Origin: Nocardioides sp. ChNu-153
GTDB taxonomy: Bacteria > Actinomycetota > Actinomycetes > Propionibacteriales > Nocardioidaceae
Direction: 5' to 3'
Length of the DNA: 64,000 nt
Assembly: GCF_030466625.1 (NCBI RefSeq)
Contig: NZ_JADEVT010000010.1
Location: 1-64,000 of the forward strand
The translations under genes were made by a program, and so were the position numbers. Of this stretch, positions 18,324 through 26,770 are shown piece by piece (within the stretch, counting starts at the first letter, position 1; each line of letters begins with the position of its first letter). Under the pieces are notes generated by a model, which was given only the letters and a program-made list of their open reading frames with translations, had not been told where the DNA came from and did not search any database.

Positions 18324-18333
18324 ACACTAGGGT
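18324..18333. promoter_or_regulatory. overlapping divergent -10 boxes (DUF2516 / nucleotidyltransferase)
   Basis: TAGTGT on the minus strand (18329 down to 18324) and TAGGGT on the plus strand (18328-18333) share the TA of a CTAG palindrome. Each lies 7-8 bases from a GTG start, the same layout as at rmlA/rmlB. Confidence 0.6.
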
Positions 18334-18340
18334 GTCGCTG

Positions 18341-19516
18341 GTGCGGCGTCCTCCGGCATCACGACCCGACCTGCCGTACACGCCCGCCTCGGTCGAGGCG
18401 GTACGCGGGGCGCTGCGGGTCGTGCTGGCGGACGACGGGCGGGTGTTCCGCCTTCCGCCGGAGGTCGGCGGGGACGAGTTCCTCGCCGCCGCCGACCGGC
18501 ACCGCGTCGTCGTCTTCCTGTCGATGCACCTCGACCGCCTGGACCTGCCCGCGGCCGTGACCGAGCGGCTCCGCAGCGAGGGACGACGGGGCCGGATGCC
18601 GTGCCTCGTCATGGCCCACGACCTCCATCGGGTCCTCGACGTGCTCGAGGACGCGGGCGTGCGGGCGTTGACGGTGAAGGGGGTCGCCCTGGCCGCCCAG
18701 GCGTACGGCGACTACACCGCCCGCGGGTCGGGGGACCTCGACCTCCTGGTGCCGCCCGCGGACGTCGAGGTCGCCTACCGGGCCCTGCGGTCGGCGGGGT
18801 GGCACCCGAGCAGCGCCTACCCCGCACCGGGGCCGACGTGGGCCTGGCGGTTCACCGTGCGCAACTACTGCGAGGTGCCGCTGACGGGTCGGGGGGTCGC
18901 GGTCGACCTCCACTGGCACCTCGCGACGGCGCGCGACGCCTTCCCGACCTTTGACGAGCTGTGGGGCCGGCGGGCCCTGGTCGACGTGGGCGGCCGGGAG
19001 GTGGCGACGCTCGGCGTCCGGGACGCGCTGGAGCACTCGGCGAGCCATGCCGCCAAGGACGACTGGGCGTGGCTGCGGAGCCTGGCGGACGTGCGAATGC
19101 TCGAGCGGGTCGGTCACAGCGCGACGGTCCTGTCGACCCCCGCCCGGCGTCGCACGGCGGCGGTCGCAGCGTGGCTCCTCGGCTCCCCGCCGGCGGGGCG
19201 GCCGTCCGGCCAGGGGCTGGTCACGGCCCGTCAGGCGTCGGACCCGGAGGTGTCGGTGGGCCGGTTCCCCGGCCACCGCACGTTGGTCGGACTCCGGCGG
19301 TCCGCCCGGGACGTCCGGTCGGCCGCGGACGCCCGGCGGGTGCTGGCGGTGACGGTCTTCCACCCGAGCGAGCTGGGCGCGATCGAGGCGACGGGCACGT
19401 TCCGCGGCGCCGCCGCGGCGGTCGGCGTACGGACCCGCGCGTTCCGCGAGCGGACGCGTCAGTGGCAGCGACGCGGGACGGTGCCCTCGTCGGACCGTCC
19501 CGGCGCCGGGACGTAG
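18341..19516 (+). CDS. nucleotidyltransferase family protein (NTP_transf_5-like)
   Basis: A 391-residue protein resembling the uncharacterised nucleotidyltransferase family often found in polysaccharide clusters. Visible signatures are VRALTVKGVALAAQAYGDYTAR and, just after, SGDLDLLVPPADV (the Asp pair expected to bind metal), then VAVDLHWHL. The substrate is unknown; such proteins may modify glycans or proteins with a nucleotide. GTG 18341 lies 7 bases after TAGGGT (leaderless). The last third has lower similarity to the family by eye and is Arg/Ala-rich. A strong terminator begins at the stop codon. Confidence 0.7.
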   Translation: MRRPPASRPDLPYTPASVEAVRGALRVVLADDGRVFRLPPEVGGDEFLAAADRHRVVVFLSMHLDRLDLPAAVTERLRSEGRRGRMPCLVMAHDLHRVLDVLEDAGVRALTVKGVALAAQAYGDYTARGSGDLDLLVPPADVEVAYRALRSAGWHPSSAYPAPGPTWAWRFTVRNYCEVPLTGRGVAVDLHWHLATARDAFPTFDELWGRRALVDVGGREVATLGVRDALEHSASHAAKDDWAWLRSLADVRMLERVGHSATVLSTPARRRTAAVAAWLLGSPPAGRPSGQGLVTARQASDPEVSVGRFPGHRTLVGLRRSARDVRSAADARRVLAVTVFHPSELGAIEATGTFRGAAAAVGVRTRAFRERTRQWQRRGTVPSSDRPGAGT

Positions 19517-19548
19517 GACGGGCCCGCGGCGACGCCGCGGGCCCGTCC
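19516..19548. terminator. bidirectional terminator
   Basis: A perfect 15-bp stem, GGACGGGCCCGCGGC with its complement, and a GAC loop, between the convergent nucleotidyltransferase and HbhA-like genes. Confidence 0.85.
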
Positions 19549-19562
19549 TCGGTGCTGCTCGG

Positions 19563-20267
19563 TCAGTCGCCGACCTTGGCGGCGGCGTCCTTCGCGGCGG
19601 TGGCGGTCTTGGCCGCCGTCTTCTTGGCGGTGGTGCCGGTCGCCTTCGCCGTGCTCTTCGTCGTCGCGGCGCGCTTGCGCGTGGTCGCCGTGGCGTTCTT
19701 GGCCGGGGTGGACGTCGCGGCGTCCTTGGCCGCGGCGGCCGTGCGCTTCGCGGTCGTGGTCGCGGTCGACTTCGCCGACGACGCGGTCTTCTCCGCGGTG
19801 GTCGTGGTGGCCTTCGCACGGGAGGCGGTCGACTTCGCGGAAGCGGCGGCCTGCTGCGTGGACTCCTGGCGGCGGATGCGCGCCACCAGCGTCTCGCCCC
19901 GCTTCGCGAGGTCGGTGTAGGTGGCGGTCGCGGTCGAGACGTACTCGTCGGCGCGCTTCTGCGCCTTCTCCGGGATGGCCCGGGCCTCGGCCTGCAGCTC
20001 GGCGATCCGGGCCTCGACGGCCGCGCGGCGCTCCTTGGCCTCGGTGGTCAGTGCCTCGATGCGGGCGTTGACCGTGCTGACCGCCTGGTCGCGCAGCGCC
20101 TTCGGCTCGAAGTCGAACGAGGTGGCCCTCTTCTGCGCCTCGGTCACCCGGGCCTGGGTCGTCGCGACGTACTCGCGGACGGCCTCGACGGCGAGGTCGA
20201 TGACGCCGGCGCCGGCGTAGAGGGTCTTGTTGGCCTCGGTCTTGATGTCGAACTTGGCGGAAGCCAT
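19563..20267 (-). CDS. HbhA-like protein with Lys/Ala-rich tail
   Basis: A 234-residue protein resembling mycobacterial heparin-binding hemagglutinin. The N-terminal ~140 residues form a long coiled coil (TEANKTLYAGAGVIDLAVEA, then many heptads with Ala, Glu and Arg). The last ~80 residues are a low-complexity Ala/Lys/Thr tail (repeats such as TAKKTAAK and AAAKDAA), the kind that binds heparin or nucleic acid. The preceding XRE gene on the same strand repeats the Rv0474-hbhA (Rv0475) order of Mycobacterium, which supports the assignment. In soil actinobacteria the role may be cell-surface adhesion, lipid-body or nucleoid related. Confidence 0.8.
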   Translation of the reverse strand: MASAKFDIKTEANKTLYAGAGVIDLAVEAVREYVATTQARVTEAQKRATSFDFEPKALRDQAVSTVNARIEALTTEAKERRAAVEARIAELQAEARAIPEKAQKRADEYVSTATATYTDLAKRGETLVARIRRQESTQQAAASAKSTASRAKATTTTAEKTASSAKSTATTTAKRTAAAAKDAATSTPAKNATATTRKRAATTKSTAKATGTTAKKTAAKTATAAKDAAAKVGD

Positions 20268-20355
20268 GTTCACTCCTTCGGTTGGGGTGAGGCGGCTCAG
20301 GGCCGCGCTCGGAGGATGTGCACCGCGCGATCGAGCGGCGAGCAGTGCCGGTGGG

Positions 20356-20733
20356 TCAGCCGTCGCCCTGGCCGTTCAGCGCCAGGAACGACGCGTAGAC
20401 CTCGAGCAGGGACTGCTTCTGCCGCTCCGTCAGCTGCGGGTCGGCGAGGACCGCGAGCTCGACCGAACCGCCCTCGCCGTCCGGGGGGCTGACGATGCCC
20501 GCCCGGAGGTAGAGCTGCTCGGCGGAGATCCGCAGTGCCTTGGCGATCTGCTGCAGCACCTCGGCCGAGGGCTTGCGGAGACCGCGCTCGATCTGGCTGA
20601 GGTAGGGGTTCGACACGCCTGCCTGGTCGGCGAGCTGCCGCAAGGAGAGCTGCGCAGAGGTGCGCTGCTCCTTGAGGTACTCCCCGAGAGTCTCGACGGT
20701 CTTGCCGACCTTGCCCTTCGCCATGAGTTCCAT
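20356..20733 (-). CDS. XRE family transcriptional regulator (Rv0474-like)
   Basis: A 125-residue DNA-binding protein with a helix-turn-helix of the XRE/Cro type at about residues 17-75 (LGEYLKEQR, SLRQLADQAGVSNPYLSQIERGLRKPSAEVLQQIAKAL), then a short C-terminal tail with an acidic helix. Its position just upstream of the HbhA-like gene, same strand, matches Rv0474 next to hbhA. TACAGT ends 7 bases before ATG 20733, so the mRNA is probably leaderless; a second ATG (20724) is possible. An imperfect palindrome over the -10 suggests autoregulation. Confidence 0.85.
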   Translation of the reverse strand: MELMAKGKVGKTVETLGEYLKEQRTSAQLSLRQLADQAGVSNPYLSQIERGLRKPSAEVLQQIAKALRISAEQLYLRAGIVSPPDGEGGSVELAVLADPQLTERQKQSLLEVYASFLALNGQGDG

Positions 20734-20755
20734 AGTGCTAACTGTAGCTAGCGCT
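20734..20755 (-). promoter_or_regulatory. promoter and possible autoregulatory operator of the XRE gene
   Basis: AGTGCTA (20734-20740) and TAGCGCT (20749-20755) form an imperfect 7-bp inverted repeat with an 8-base spacer that contains the -10 box TACAGT (20741-20746, minus strand). A repressor bound here would block the promoter. Confidence 0.45.
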
Positions 20756-21010
20756 GACAACCCCTGTTGCGGTGAGGCGGGCCACATGACGGTTGAAAGT
20801 TCAGGCGGGACGCGGCGGCGGTGCGCCGCTCGTGCGCTAGCAACTGCTTGCAGGCCCCAAGGGAGCCCGAGGCCCCGGGCGGGGCGCACGCAAGAGGTCC
20901 AGAACTTGTCCCAGCACCCTTTGTGCCCGCGGTGGGGGCGTGCCAGAGTAGATCGCGGAGTGACGCTGCCCCCGGGATCCCTGACGTCCGGGAGCCTGCG
21001 GCCTCCGCCG

Positions 21011-21049
21011 GGAGCCGCCCTGCTGAACCCCAGAGAGCAGGGCGGCTCC
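21011..21049 (+). promoter_or_regulatory. 14-bp hairpin ahead of the CysC-phosphatase gene
   Basis: GGAGCCGCCCTGCT (21011-21024) pairs perfectly with 21036-21049 around an 11-base loop, ending 36 bases before the GTG of the fusion gene. It could terminate or attenuate transcription entering from upstream, or protect a leader RNA. The rest of the 352-base gap 20734-21085 holds divergent promoters and no gene I can support. Confidence 0.5.
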
Positions 21050-21085
21050 TCCTGCCCCGGCCCGGGTCGCTGGCAGGATGGCGCG

Positions 21086-22882
21086 GTGGCCACGACGCAG
21101 CACTGCCCGAGTCCTCGCGTGCTCGACGACCTGGAGCTCCGGGCTTGGGGTGTCCTCCCCGGGCCCGTCGATGCCGGCGAGTTCGACCTGCCGTCGGGTC
21201 TCGCAGCCGACGAGCCCGACCTGCTCGAGCTGGTCGATCCCGAAGGTCTCCCTCTCGCTCGCCTGCACGCTCGCGACGCGGGTGGCTGGACCGTGGAGCC
21301 GCTGGCACGCCCCGCCCACGGCCCGTTCCGGCGCCTGCGCCTGAGCCCCGACGAGGTGCGCGAGCAGCACCCCGGGGCCGTCCGTGTGCCGGTCGAGTCG
21401 CCGTTGTCGCCCGCCCAGCGCGCCGAGCTGGCCGCCGCGGACGGGGAGGTGCTGCTGCTCGTCCTCGCTGGCGACGGCTGGCCCCGCGGGACGAGCCCGC
21501 TGGGCCTGGTGCGGTCGACCCTGGCGGCGGTCCGCAGCCTGTCCTCGGTGCACGTGGTGGTGGTGCCGCTGGCCCGGACCGGCGACGTCGCCGTCGACGC
21601 GGAGCGTCGGGAGCGGGTCGTGGCCGCGTACGCCGGTGACGCGCCGGTGGTCGAGCTGGGTGACGGGGGAGGGCAGAGCAGCACCGCGGCGGCGGAGCGG
21701 GCCGCCGGTCTGGTGGTCTTCTTCACCGGGTTGTCGGGCAGCGGCAAGTCGACGGTCGCGCGGGCGCTCGTCGACCACCTGCTGGAGACGACGGAGCGCA
21801 CGGTCACGAGCCTCGACGGTGACGTCGTGCGGAGGAACCTGTCGGCCGGACTGACGTTCTCCCGCGAGGACCGGGAGACGAACATCCGCCGGATCGGGTG
21901 GGTCGCGGCGGAGATCGCCCGGCACGGCGGGGTGGCGGTCTGCAGCCCGATCGCGCCGTACGACGCCACTCGCCGCGACGTGCGCCGCCTGGTTGCCGAC
22001 GCGGGAGGCCGCTTCGTGCTGGTGCACGTCGCGACCCCCGTGGAGGAGTGCGAGCGGCGCGACCGCAAGGGTCTCTACGCCAAGGCCCGCGCGGGCGAGA
22101 TCCCCGACTTCACCGGCATCTCGGCGCCGTACGAGGTGCCGGAGGACGCGGACGTCGTCGTCGACACGACGGGCCTGACCGTCGAGGAGGCGCTGGCGCC
22201 GGTCCTCGCCGCCATCGCGCCTGGGGTCGAGGTCGGCGGCGAACCGGTGGTCGAGGTAGGTCGCGAACCGGTGGTTGAGGTGGGTCGCGAGCCGCTGGTT
22301 GAGGTGGGCGCGCTAGCGCCCCTCGAAACCACGGCCGAGGTGGGCGCGCCAGCGCCCCTCGAAACCCCGCTCAAGGTCCTCGTCGTCTGCACCGCGAACA
22401 TCTGCCGCTCGCCGTACATGGAGCTCGCACTCCAGGCGGCGGCGGGCGACGCCGTCGTCGTCGCGGGGGCGGGAACGCACGGCTACGCCGACCACCCGAT
22501 GGACGAGCACATGGCCGCGGAGGCCCGCGCTCGTGGGCTCGACCCGGCGCAGTTCCGCAGCCGGCCGCTCACCCGCGCCCTGATCGACGACGCCGACCTG
22601 GTGCTGACGGCGGAGAGTCGTCACCGGTCTTTGATCCTCGACGAGAGCCCGGGGGCGTTCCGCAAGGTCTTCACTCTGGGGCAGTTCGCGCGCGGGGTCG
22701 AGGGTCTGGAGGGCCCGGTCGACGCCCGGGCGGCCGTGGCCCACGTCGGGGCCAATCGACCGAGCGCCGAGGGCCTCGACATCGCCGACCCTTTCCGCCG
22801 GGGCCCAGTGGCGGCTGCCGAGTGCGCGGCGCTCATCGACGGTCTCGTAGAGAAGATCGCGGACCACCTGGCGCGACCGTGA
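21086..22882 (+). CDS. cysC: adenylyl-sulfate kinase fused to low-molecular-weight protein-tyrosine phosphatase
   Basis: A 598-residue three-part protein. Residues 1-205 resemble the PUA-like N-terminal domain of ATP sulfurylase (PLARLHARD, ARPAHGPFRRLRLSPDEVR) without the catalytic domain. Residues about 208-375 are APS kinase: P-loop GLSGSGKST (215-223), DGDVVRRNLSAGLTFSREDR and GLYAKARAGEIPDFTGI. Residues about 380-428 are a repetitive linker (EPVVEVGR units) encoded by an interspersed DNA repeat. Residues about 429-598 are a low-Mr phosphatase with CTANICRS (Cys435, Arg441) and the acid DPF (Asp568). It should make PAPS from APS and remove phosphate from tyrosine or arginine. CAGGAT ends 6 bases before GTG 21086. 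Confidence 0.88.
   Translation: MATTQHCPSPRVLDDLELRAWGVLPGPVDAGEFDLPSGLAADEPDLLELVDPEGLPLARLHARDAGGWTVEPLARPAHGPFRRLRLSPDEVREQHPGAVRVPVESPLSPAQRAELAAADGEVLLLVLAGDGWPRGTSPLGLVRSTLAAVRSLSSVHVVVVPLARTGDVAVDAERRERVVAAYAGDAPVVELGDGGGQSSTAAAERAAGLVVFFTGLSGSGKSTVARALVDHLLETTERTVTSLDGDVVRRNLSAGLTFSREDRETNIRRIGWVAAEIARHGGVAVCSPIAPYDATRRDVRRLVADAGGRFVLVHVATPVEECERRDRKGLYAKARAGEIPDFTGISAPYEVPEDADVVVDTTGLTVEEALAPVLAAIAPGVEVGGEPVVEVGREPVVEVGREPLVEVGALAPLETTAEVGAPAPLETPLKVLVVCTANICRSPYMELALQAAAGDAVVVAGAGTHGYADHPMDEHMAAEARARGLDPAQFRSRPLTRALIDDADLVLTAESRHRSLILDESPGAFRKVFTLGQFARGVEGLEGPVDARAAVAHVGANRPSAEGLDIADPFRRGPVAAAECAALIDGLVEKIADHLARP
22223..22368 (+). repeat. interspersed repeat translated as the CysC-phosphatase linker
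   Basis: Three ~24-bp units (from 22241, 22265 and 22289; consensus GAACCGGTGGTTGAGGTGGG plus 4 bases) run into a full palindromic unit ending CCTCGAAACCAC, then a second partial unit ending CCTCGAAACCCC. The same motif is intergenic at 26771, 40576 and 59101. Here it has no stop codon in the reading frame. Confidence 0.85.
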
Positions 22883-22924
22883 CCCGCGCCGGCGACCCGG
22901 GCGGCCCTGGGGGACACTCGTTGA

Positions 22925-23086
22925 GTGAACGCGACCCGGGCTTGTCCTGTCTGCAAGGCGCTGACGCTCCATCTGGACTGGGACGTGGAGCGCCGGCCGT
23001 CCCATCTCCGCAGTGTCCAGTGCGAGAACGCGTGCGAGCTCAGCGGGGACCAGGTCGAGGAGCAGCGCTCCCGGCCGGTGATCTGA
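22925..23086 (+). CDS. small zinc-ribbon-like protein (53 aa)
   Basis: GTG 22925 to TGA 23084-23086 encodes 53 residues with cysteines at 7, 10, 33 and 37 (ACPVCKAL then VQCENACEL), spaced like a small zinc ribbon; the remainder is polar with a WDVERRPSHLRSV segment. GACACT, a -10-like hexamer, ends 6 bases before the GTG, the same leaderless layout as many genes here. It sits in the 286-base gap between the CysC fusion and the SGNH gene. No family recognised; the four-cysteine pattern is the main support. Confidence 0.45.
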   Translation: MNATRACPVCKALTLHLDWDVERRPSHLRSVQCENACELSGDQVEEQRSRPVI

Positions 23087-23168
23087 TGGCCCCCGTCTCG
23101 CCGGCGGGACAAGCCAAGGGGTCGGCCGACCGAGGGTCCTGCCGAGTACGCTGCCCTAGGGTTGCGCC

Positions 23169-23849
23169 GTGCGCGTAGCGGTGTTCGGGGACTCGATCGC
23201 CAACGGCCTCGGAGTCCGCGGACCGCGTTACGCGGATCTCGTGACCGAGGCGTTGGGGGCGGAACTGCTCGACTTCACCGCGTCCGCCCAGACCGTGGCC
23301 GTCTCGGAGGCCCGGCTGCGCGCGTCCGGGGTCGACGGCATCGACCTGGCAATCATCGCGCACGGGACGACGGAGGCCATTCTTCGACCCTCCCAGCGAA
23401 CGTTGCGGTGCGTGCCGGCCAGGTGGCGGCGAACCGGTTGGCTCGACCCGCGGCCATACTTCTCGACGAGTCGGCACAGGCGCTTGGCCCAACGCCTCGA
23501 GTCTGAGGCTCGTTGGCGGGTCAAGGTCGGCCTGCTCAAGTGGGGAACTGCTGAGCAGTTGCTGGCACTGCCCGCGTTCGTCGATCACATGGTCGGCCTG
23601 CAGGATGCGCTCCGGGCTCGCGGTGCCCACGTCGTGATACTTGGGCCGACCGACCTGGACGACCGCTACTTCCCGGGCTCGAGCGCTGCTCTTCGCGAGT
23701 ACGCGAGCGGCTCCCGTTCCGTTGCCCGGAGCTACGTGCCCATGAACGGCGCGCTCCAGAGGTGGGACCACTACTGCCTCGACCACTTCCATCCCAACGA
23801 GGCAGGCCACCGGGCAATGGCAGAACGCATCACGGCTGCGCTCCCGTGA
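23169..23849 (+). CDS. SGNH/GDSL hydrolase
   Basis: A 226-residue SGNH-fold esterase-like protein without a signal peptide. Block I is VFGDSIANGLG (Ser9), the oxyanion-hole region is IIAHGTTE rather than the usual GxND, and the catalytic Asp/His pair is in DHFHPNEAGH. Cytoplasmic or unconventional export is therefore likely. In polysaccharide clusters such enzymes remove or transfer acyl groups on glycans. TAGGGT ends 6 bases before GTG 23169 (leaderless). Its last 20 bases overlap the convergent polymerase gene. Confidence 0.82.
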   Translation: MRVAVFGDSIANGLGVRGPRYADLVTEALGAELLDFTASAQTVAVSEARLRASGVDGIDLAIIAHGTTEAILRPSQRTLRCVPARWRRTGWLDPRPYFSTSRHRRLAQRLESEARWRVKVGLLKWGTAEQLLALPAFVDHMVGLQDALRARGAHVVILGPTDLDDRYFPGSSAALREYASGSRSVARSYVPMNGALQRWDHYCLDHFHPNEAGHRAMAERITAALP

Positions 23850-25209
23850 CCGGGTGACGTCGGACGGCCTGAGCCGAAGCCCGGCCCCGATCGCGGTCAG
23901 GACGGGCGGGAGGCGCGCTGAGCACCCAGCCCCAGGCGAGCGCGACGGCTAGCCCCGACGTGGTGGCGAACGTCGAGCCGGCGACGGTGAAGGCCATGGA
24001 GAAGAGCACGGCCAGGCTGAGGTCGTTCCCGGGGAGCTTCCAGTCCGCCGCCACGGCGCGCTTCGCCGTGATCGCGGCGACCACCAGCATCGCCAGGAGT
24101 GCAAGGGGGCCGGCAGCCACGAGCAGGTCGATGTAGAGGTTGTCCGCCCGTTGAACGGAGGCACTGAATCCGGTTCCCAATGGTTGGCGCAGGGCTGGCC
24201 CGACCCCGTCGAGCAGCCGGAGGCGAGCCTCGAGCGACTGGTCGCCGCCCAGATCGGTGTAGCGCTCGACGGTGAAGACGTTGGTCTCGGCTGAGCTCGC
24301 GATGACGCGTGTCCCGACGGCGTACAGCACCGCGCTGGCGCCGACGGCAACGGTGACCAACGCGAGTGACCTTGTCTTGACCGCGGCGACCAGCAAGACG
24401 AGTGCCATCGACAACAGGCCGGTGCGCACGCCCGTGAGGAAGAAGGCAGGCGCAGCGACCGCCAGCGCCGTAACCCGCAGCGCCAGTTGTCGCCGAGCCG
24501 CACCACGTACAACGCCCTGGGCGACCACGCACATGAGCGCGCCGAGGACGAGTGCGTACGGACCTGGTGATTCCAGCGACCCGAACACCCTGACCTGGCC
24601 GGGCACTGGCGCACCGATCGAGCTGAGGTTGGAGGCGACCATCCAGGCCCGGTCCCACGAGGGCAGGAACTGGAATTGGACCAGCCCGTAGCCAGCGATG
24701 GCCAGCGTCGCCCAGGGCGCAGCTCGAGAGACCGCCTCCGATGCGTTGGGCAGCAGACCCGAGGCAGCCGTCGCCATCGCCAGGAAGCAGGTCGAGTAGA
24801 CGATGGCCACGTAGAGCGCTTCCACCGAACGCTCGGAAAGCGCCCAAGAAATTAGCGGCAGGAACACGAGTGCCGCTAGCGCAAGACCAAGGACCGGGTC
24901 GGTTCTGCGCAAGGCCACGCCGCGGTCGCGCCCCACGCTCCACATGAGTGCGAGCGCCAGTAGAGCGATGGGCAACAGCAACAGCGGGTCCGTCTCGGTC
25001 CGGCCACCTGACGTGACACGCCGCACGAGACCCAGGGACACGACGCAGGCAAGCAGGATGACCAACGCTGTTCGTGCTCGAACGAGCAAACCCGCCAGGA
25101 GCAGGACGACGGCCAGCGCTAGCCGCGGCTCGACAGCGACCAGCACCCCTAGCGACGCGCACAGGAACATCGCCAGGGCCATCAAGAGGCCGCTACCCAC
25201 ACCGCGCAT
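23830..25209 (-). CDS. O-antigen ligase/polymerase-like membrane protein (Wzy-like)
   Basis: A 459-residue integral membrane protein with about eleven hydrophobic helices and a larger periplasmic loop in the last third (SSAETNVFTVERYTDLGGDQSLEARLRLLDG), the arrangement of Wzy polymerases and WaaL-type ligases. The QPLGTGFSASVQRADNLYIDLLVAAG segment matches the conserved G-x-G/H-N-x-x-L region of the O-antigen ligase family. It probably links repeat units outside the membrane. Sequence alone does not separate polymerase from ligase. ATG 25209 follows GGGAG; TAGGCT (25238-25243, minus strand) is a possible -10. The gap to ugd (25210-25575) holds divergent promoters and nothing else I can name. 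Confidence 0.8.
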   Translation of the reverse strand: MRGVGSGLLMALAMFLCASLGVLVAVEPRLALAVVLLLAGLLVRARTALVILLACVVSLGLVRRVTSGGRTETDPLLLLPIALLALALMWSVGRDRGVALRRTDPVLGLALAALVFLPLISWALSERSVEALYVAIVYSTCFLAMATAASGLLPNASEAVSRAAPWATLAIAGYGLVQFQFLPSWDRAWMVASNLSSIGAPVPGQVRVFGSLESPGPYALVLGALMCVVAQGVVRGAARRQLALRVTALAVAAPAFFLTGVRTGLLSMALVLLVAAVKTRSLALVTVAVGASAVLYAVGTRVIASSAETNVFTVERYTDLGGDQSLEARLRLLDGVGPALRQPLGTGFSASVQRADNLYIDLLVAAGPLALLAMLVVAAITAKRAVAADWKLPGNDLSLAVLFSMAFTVAGSTFATTSGLAVALAWGWVLSAPPARPDRDRGRASAQAVRRHPVTGAQP

Positions 25210-25575
25210 GAAGACTCCCAGCTGTCTGTCAGGTGGCAGCCTAGGGGAGAGGTGCAGTCGGCGCAGGCCGCCCGCTTCGGTCACCCTCGGCTGCTGTCCG
25301 TGCTCCCTCGCCATGGCGACTGCCGGAGCGTCGGCACCCGGCGCCGGGCGGGGTCTATCAAACAGGTGGGCCGTTCGGGGCGGACTCGCAACTCTGCGAG
25401 GGCGGCGCCGCTAGACCTGGGGTAGCGCCCGGCCGCGACTGAGCGGCTGGTCTCGTGACGACAGGGCGGGCCCAAGTGGCCGCGGCGGTTCTGCCTACTG
25501 CGGCATCACCCCTCGCCCGACCAGTCCCTGCCTCTCGGACGTCATGTGCCCGGAGCGCCCGGTAGCCTGCCGCCC

Positions 25576-26742
25576 ATGAAGATCGCCGTCGCCGGCATGG
25601 GCTATGTCGGGCTGTCGAACGCCGTCGTCCTCGCGCAGCACCACGAGGTGGTCGCGGTCGACGTCGACCAGAGCCGCGTGGACCTGCTCAACCAGCGGCA
25701 GTCGCCGATCGAGGACGCCGAACTGGAAAAGTACCTGGCCTCCATCCCCCTGAACCTCTCGGCGACCCTCGACAAGGCGGCGGCGTACTCGGACGCCCGC
25801 TTCGTCATCGTCGCGACGCCGACGGACTACGACGAGCGCACGAACTACTTCAACACCAGCACGGTGGAGAGCGTCATCGCCGACGTGCTGGCGGTGAACA
25901 CCGACGCGACGATCATCGTGAAGTCGACGGTGCCGGTCGGCTTCACCCGCCGCGTGCGGGAGGAGAACGCGGGCGCATCGATCATCTTCTCGCCCGAGTT
26001 CCTCCGCGAGGGCCGGGCGCTCTACGACAACCTGCACCCCTCGCGCATCGTCGTCGGCGACACCTCCGAGCGGGCGCGCGAGTTCGCGGCGCTGCTCGTC
26101 GAGGGCGCGATCGACAAGGACGTGCCCACGCTCTTCACCGACCCCACCGAGGCCGAGGCGATCAAGCTCTTCGCCAACACCTACCTCGCGCTGCGGGTGG
26201 CGTACTTCAACGAGCTCGACACCTACGCCGCGGTGCACGGGCTCGACTCGGCGCAGATCATCGAGGGCGTCGGGCTCGACCCGCGCATCGGGTCGCACTA
26301 CAACAACCCCTCCTTCGGGTACGGCGGGTACTGCCTGCCGAAGGACACCCGCCAGCTGCAGGCGAACTACCAGGACGTGCCGCAGAACCTCATCAGCGCC
26401 ATCGTCGAGGCCAACACGACGCGCAAGGACTTCATCGCCGACGACGTGCTGCGCCGCGGGCCCCGCACGGTCGGCATCTACCGCCTCATCATGAAGGCGG
26501 GCTCGGACAACTTCCGGGCGTCGAGCATCCAGGGCGTCATGAAGCGCATCAAGGCGAAGGGCATCGAGGTCGTCGTCTACGAGCCCGCGCTCGACACGGA
26601 GGAGTTCTTCCACTCGGAGGTCATCACCGACCTCGACGAGTTCAAGAAGCGCTCCGACGTCATCATCGCGAACCGGCGTACCGACGTGCTGGCGGACGTC
26701 GCCGAGAAGGTCTACACGCGCGACATCTACGGCCGCGACTGA
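25576..26742 (+). CDS. ugd: UDP-glucose 6-dehydrogenase
   Basis: A 388-residue UDP-glucose/GDP-mannose dehydrogenase making UDP-glucuronate with two NAD reductions. It has the N-terminal [14 protein letters not shown]ossmann motif, [23 protein letters not shown], the middle PEFLREG and [17 protein letters not shown] blocks, and the catalytic Cys in [12 protein letters not shown]. The length and [15 protein letters not shown] pattern fit the short Wbp/Ugd type. TAGCCT ends 7 bases before ATG 25576 (leaderless); GTG 25546 is less likely. It supplies uronic acid to the glycan pathway. Confidence 0.95.
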   Translation: MKIAVAGMGYVGLSNAVVLAQHHEVVAVDVDQSRVDLLNQRQSPIEDAELEKYLASIPLNLSATLDKAAAYSDARFVIVATPTDYDERTNYFNTSTVESVIADVLAVNTDATIIVKSTVPVGFTRRVREENAGASIIFSPEFLREGRALYDNLHPSRIVVGDTSERAREFAALLVEGAIDKDVPTLFTDPTEAEAIKLFANTYLALRVAYFNELDTYAAVHGLDSAQIIEGVGLDPRIGSHYNNPSFGYGGYCLPKDTRQLQANYQDVPQNLISAIVEANTTRKDFIADDVLRRGPRTVGIYRLIMKAGSDNFRASSIQGVMKRIKAKGIEVVVYEPALDTEEFFHSEVITDLDEFKKRSDVIIANRRTDVLADVAEKVYTRDIYGRD

Positions 26743-26770
26743 TCGGCCCCGCAGCCCGGCGCTGATCGGG

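Noticed and set aside
22223..22368. CRISPR-like direct repeats
   Set aside because: Units are adjacent and translated, with no unique spacers and no cas genes.
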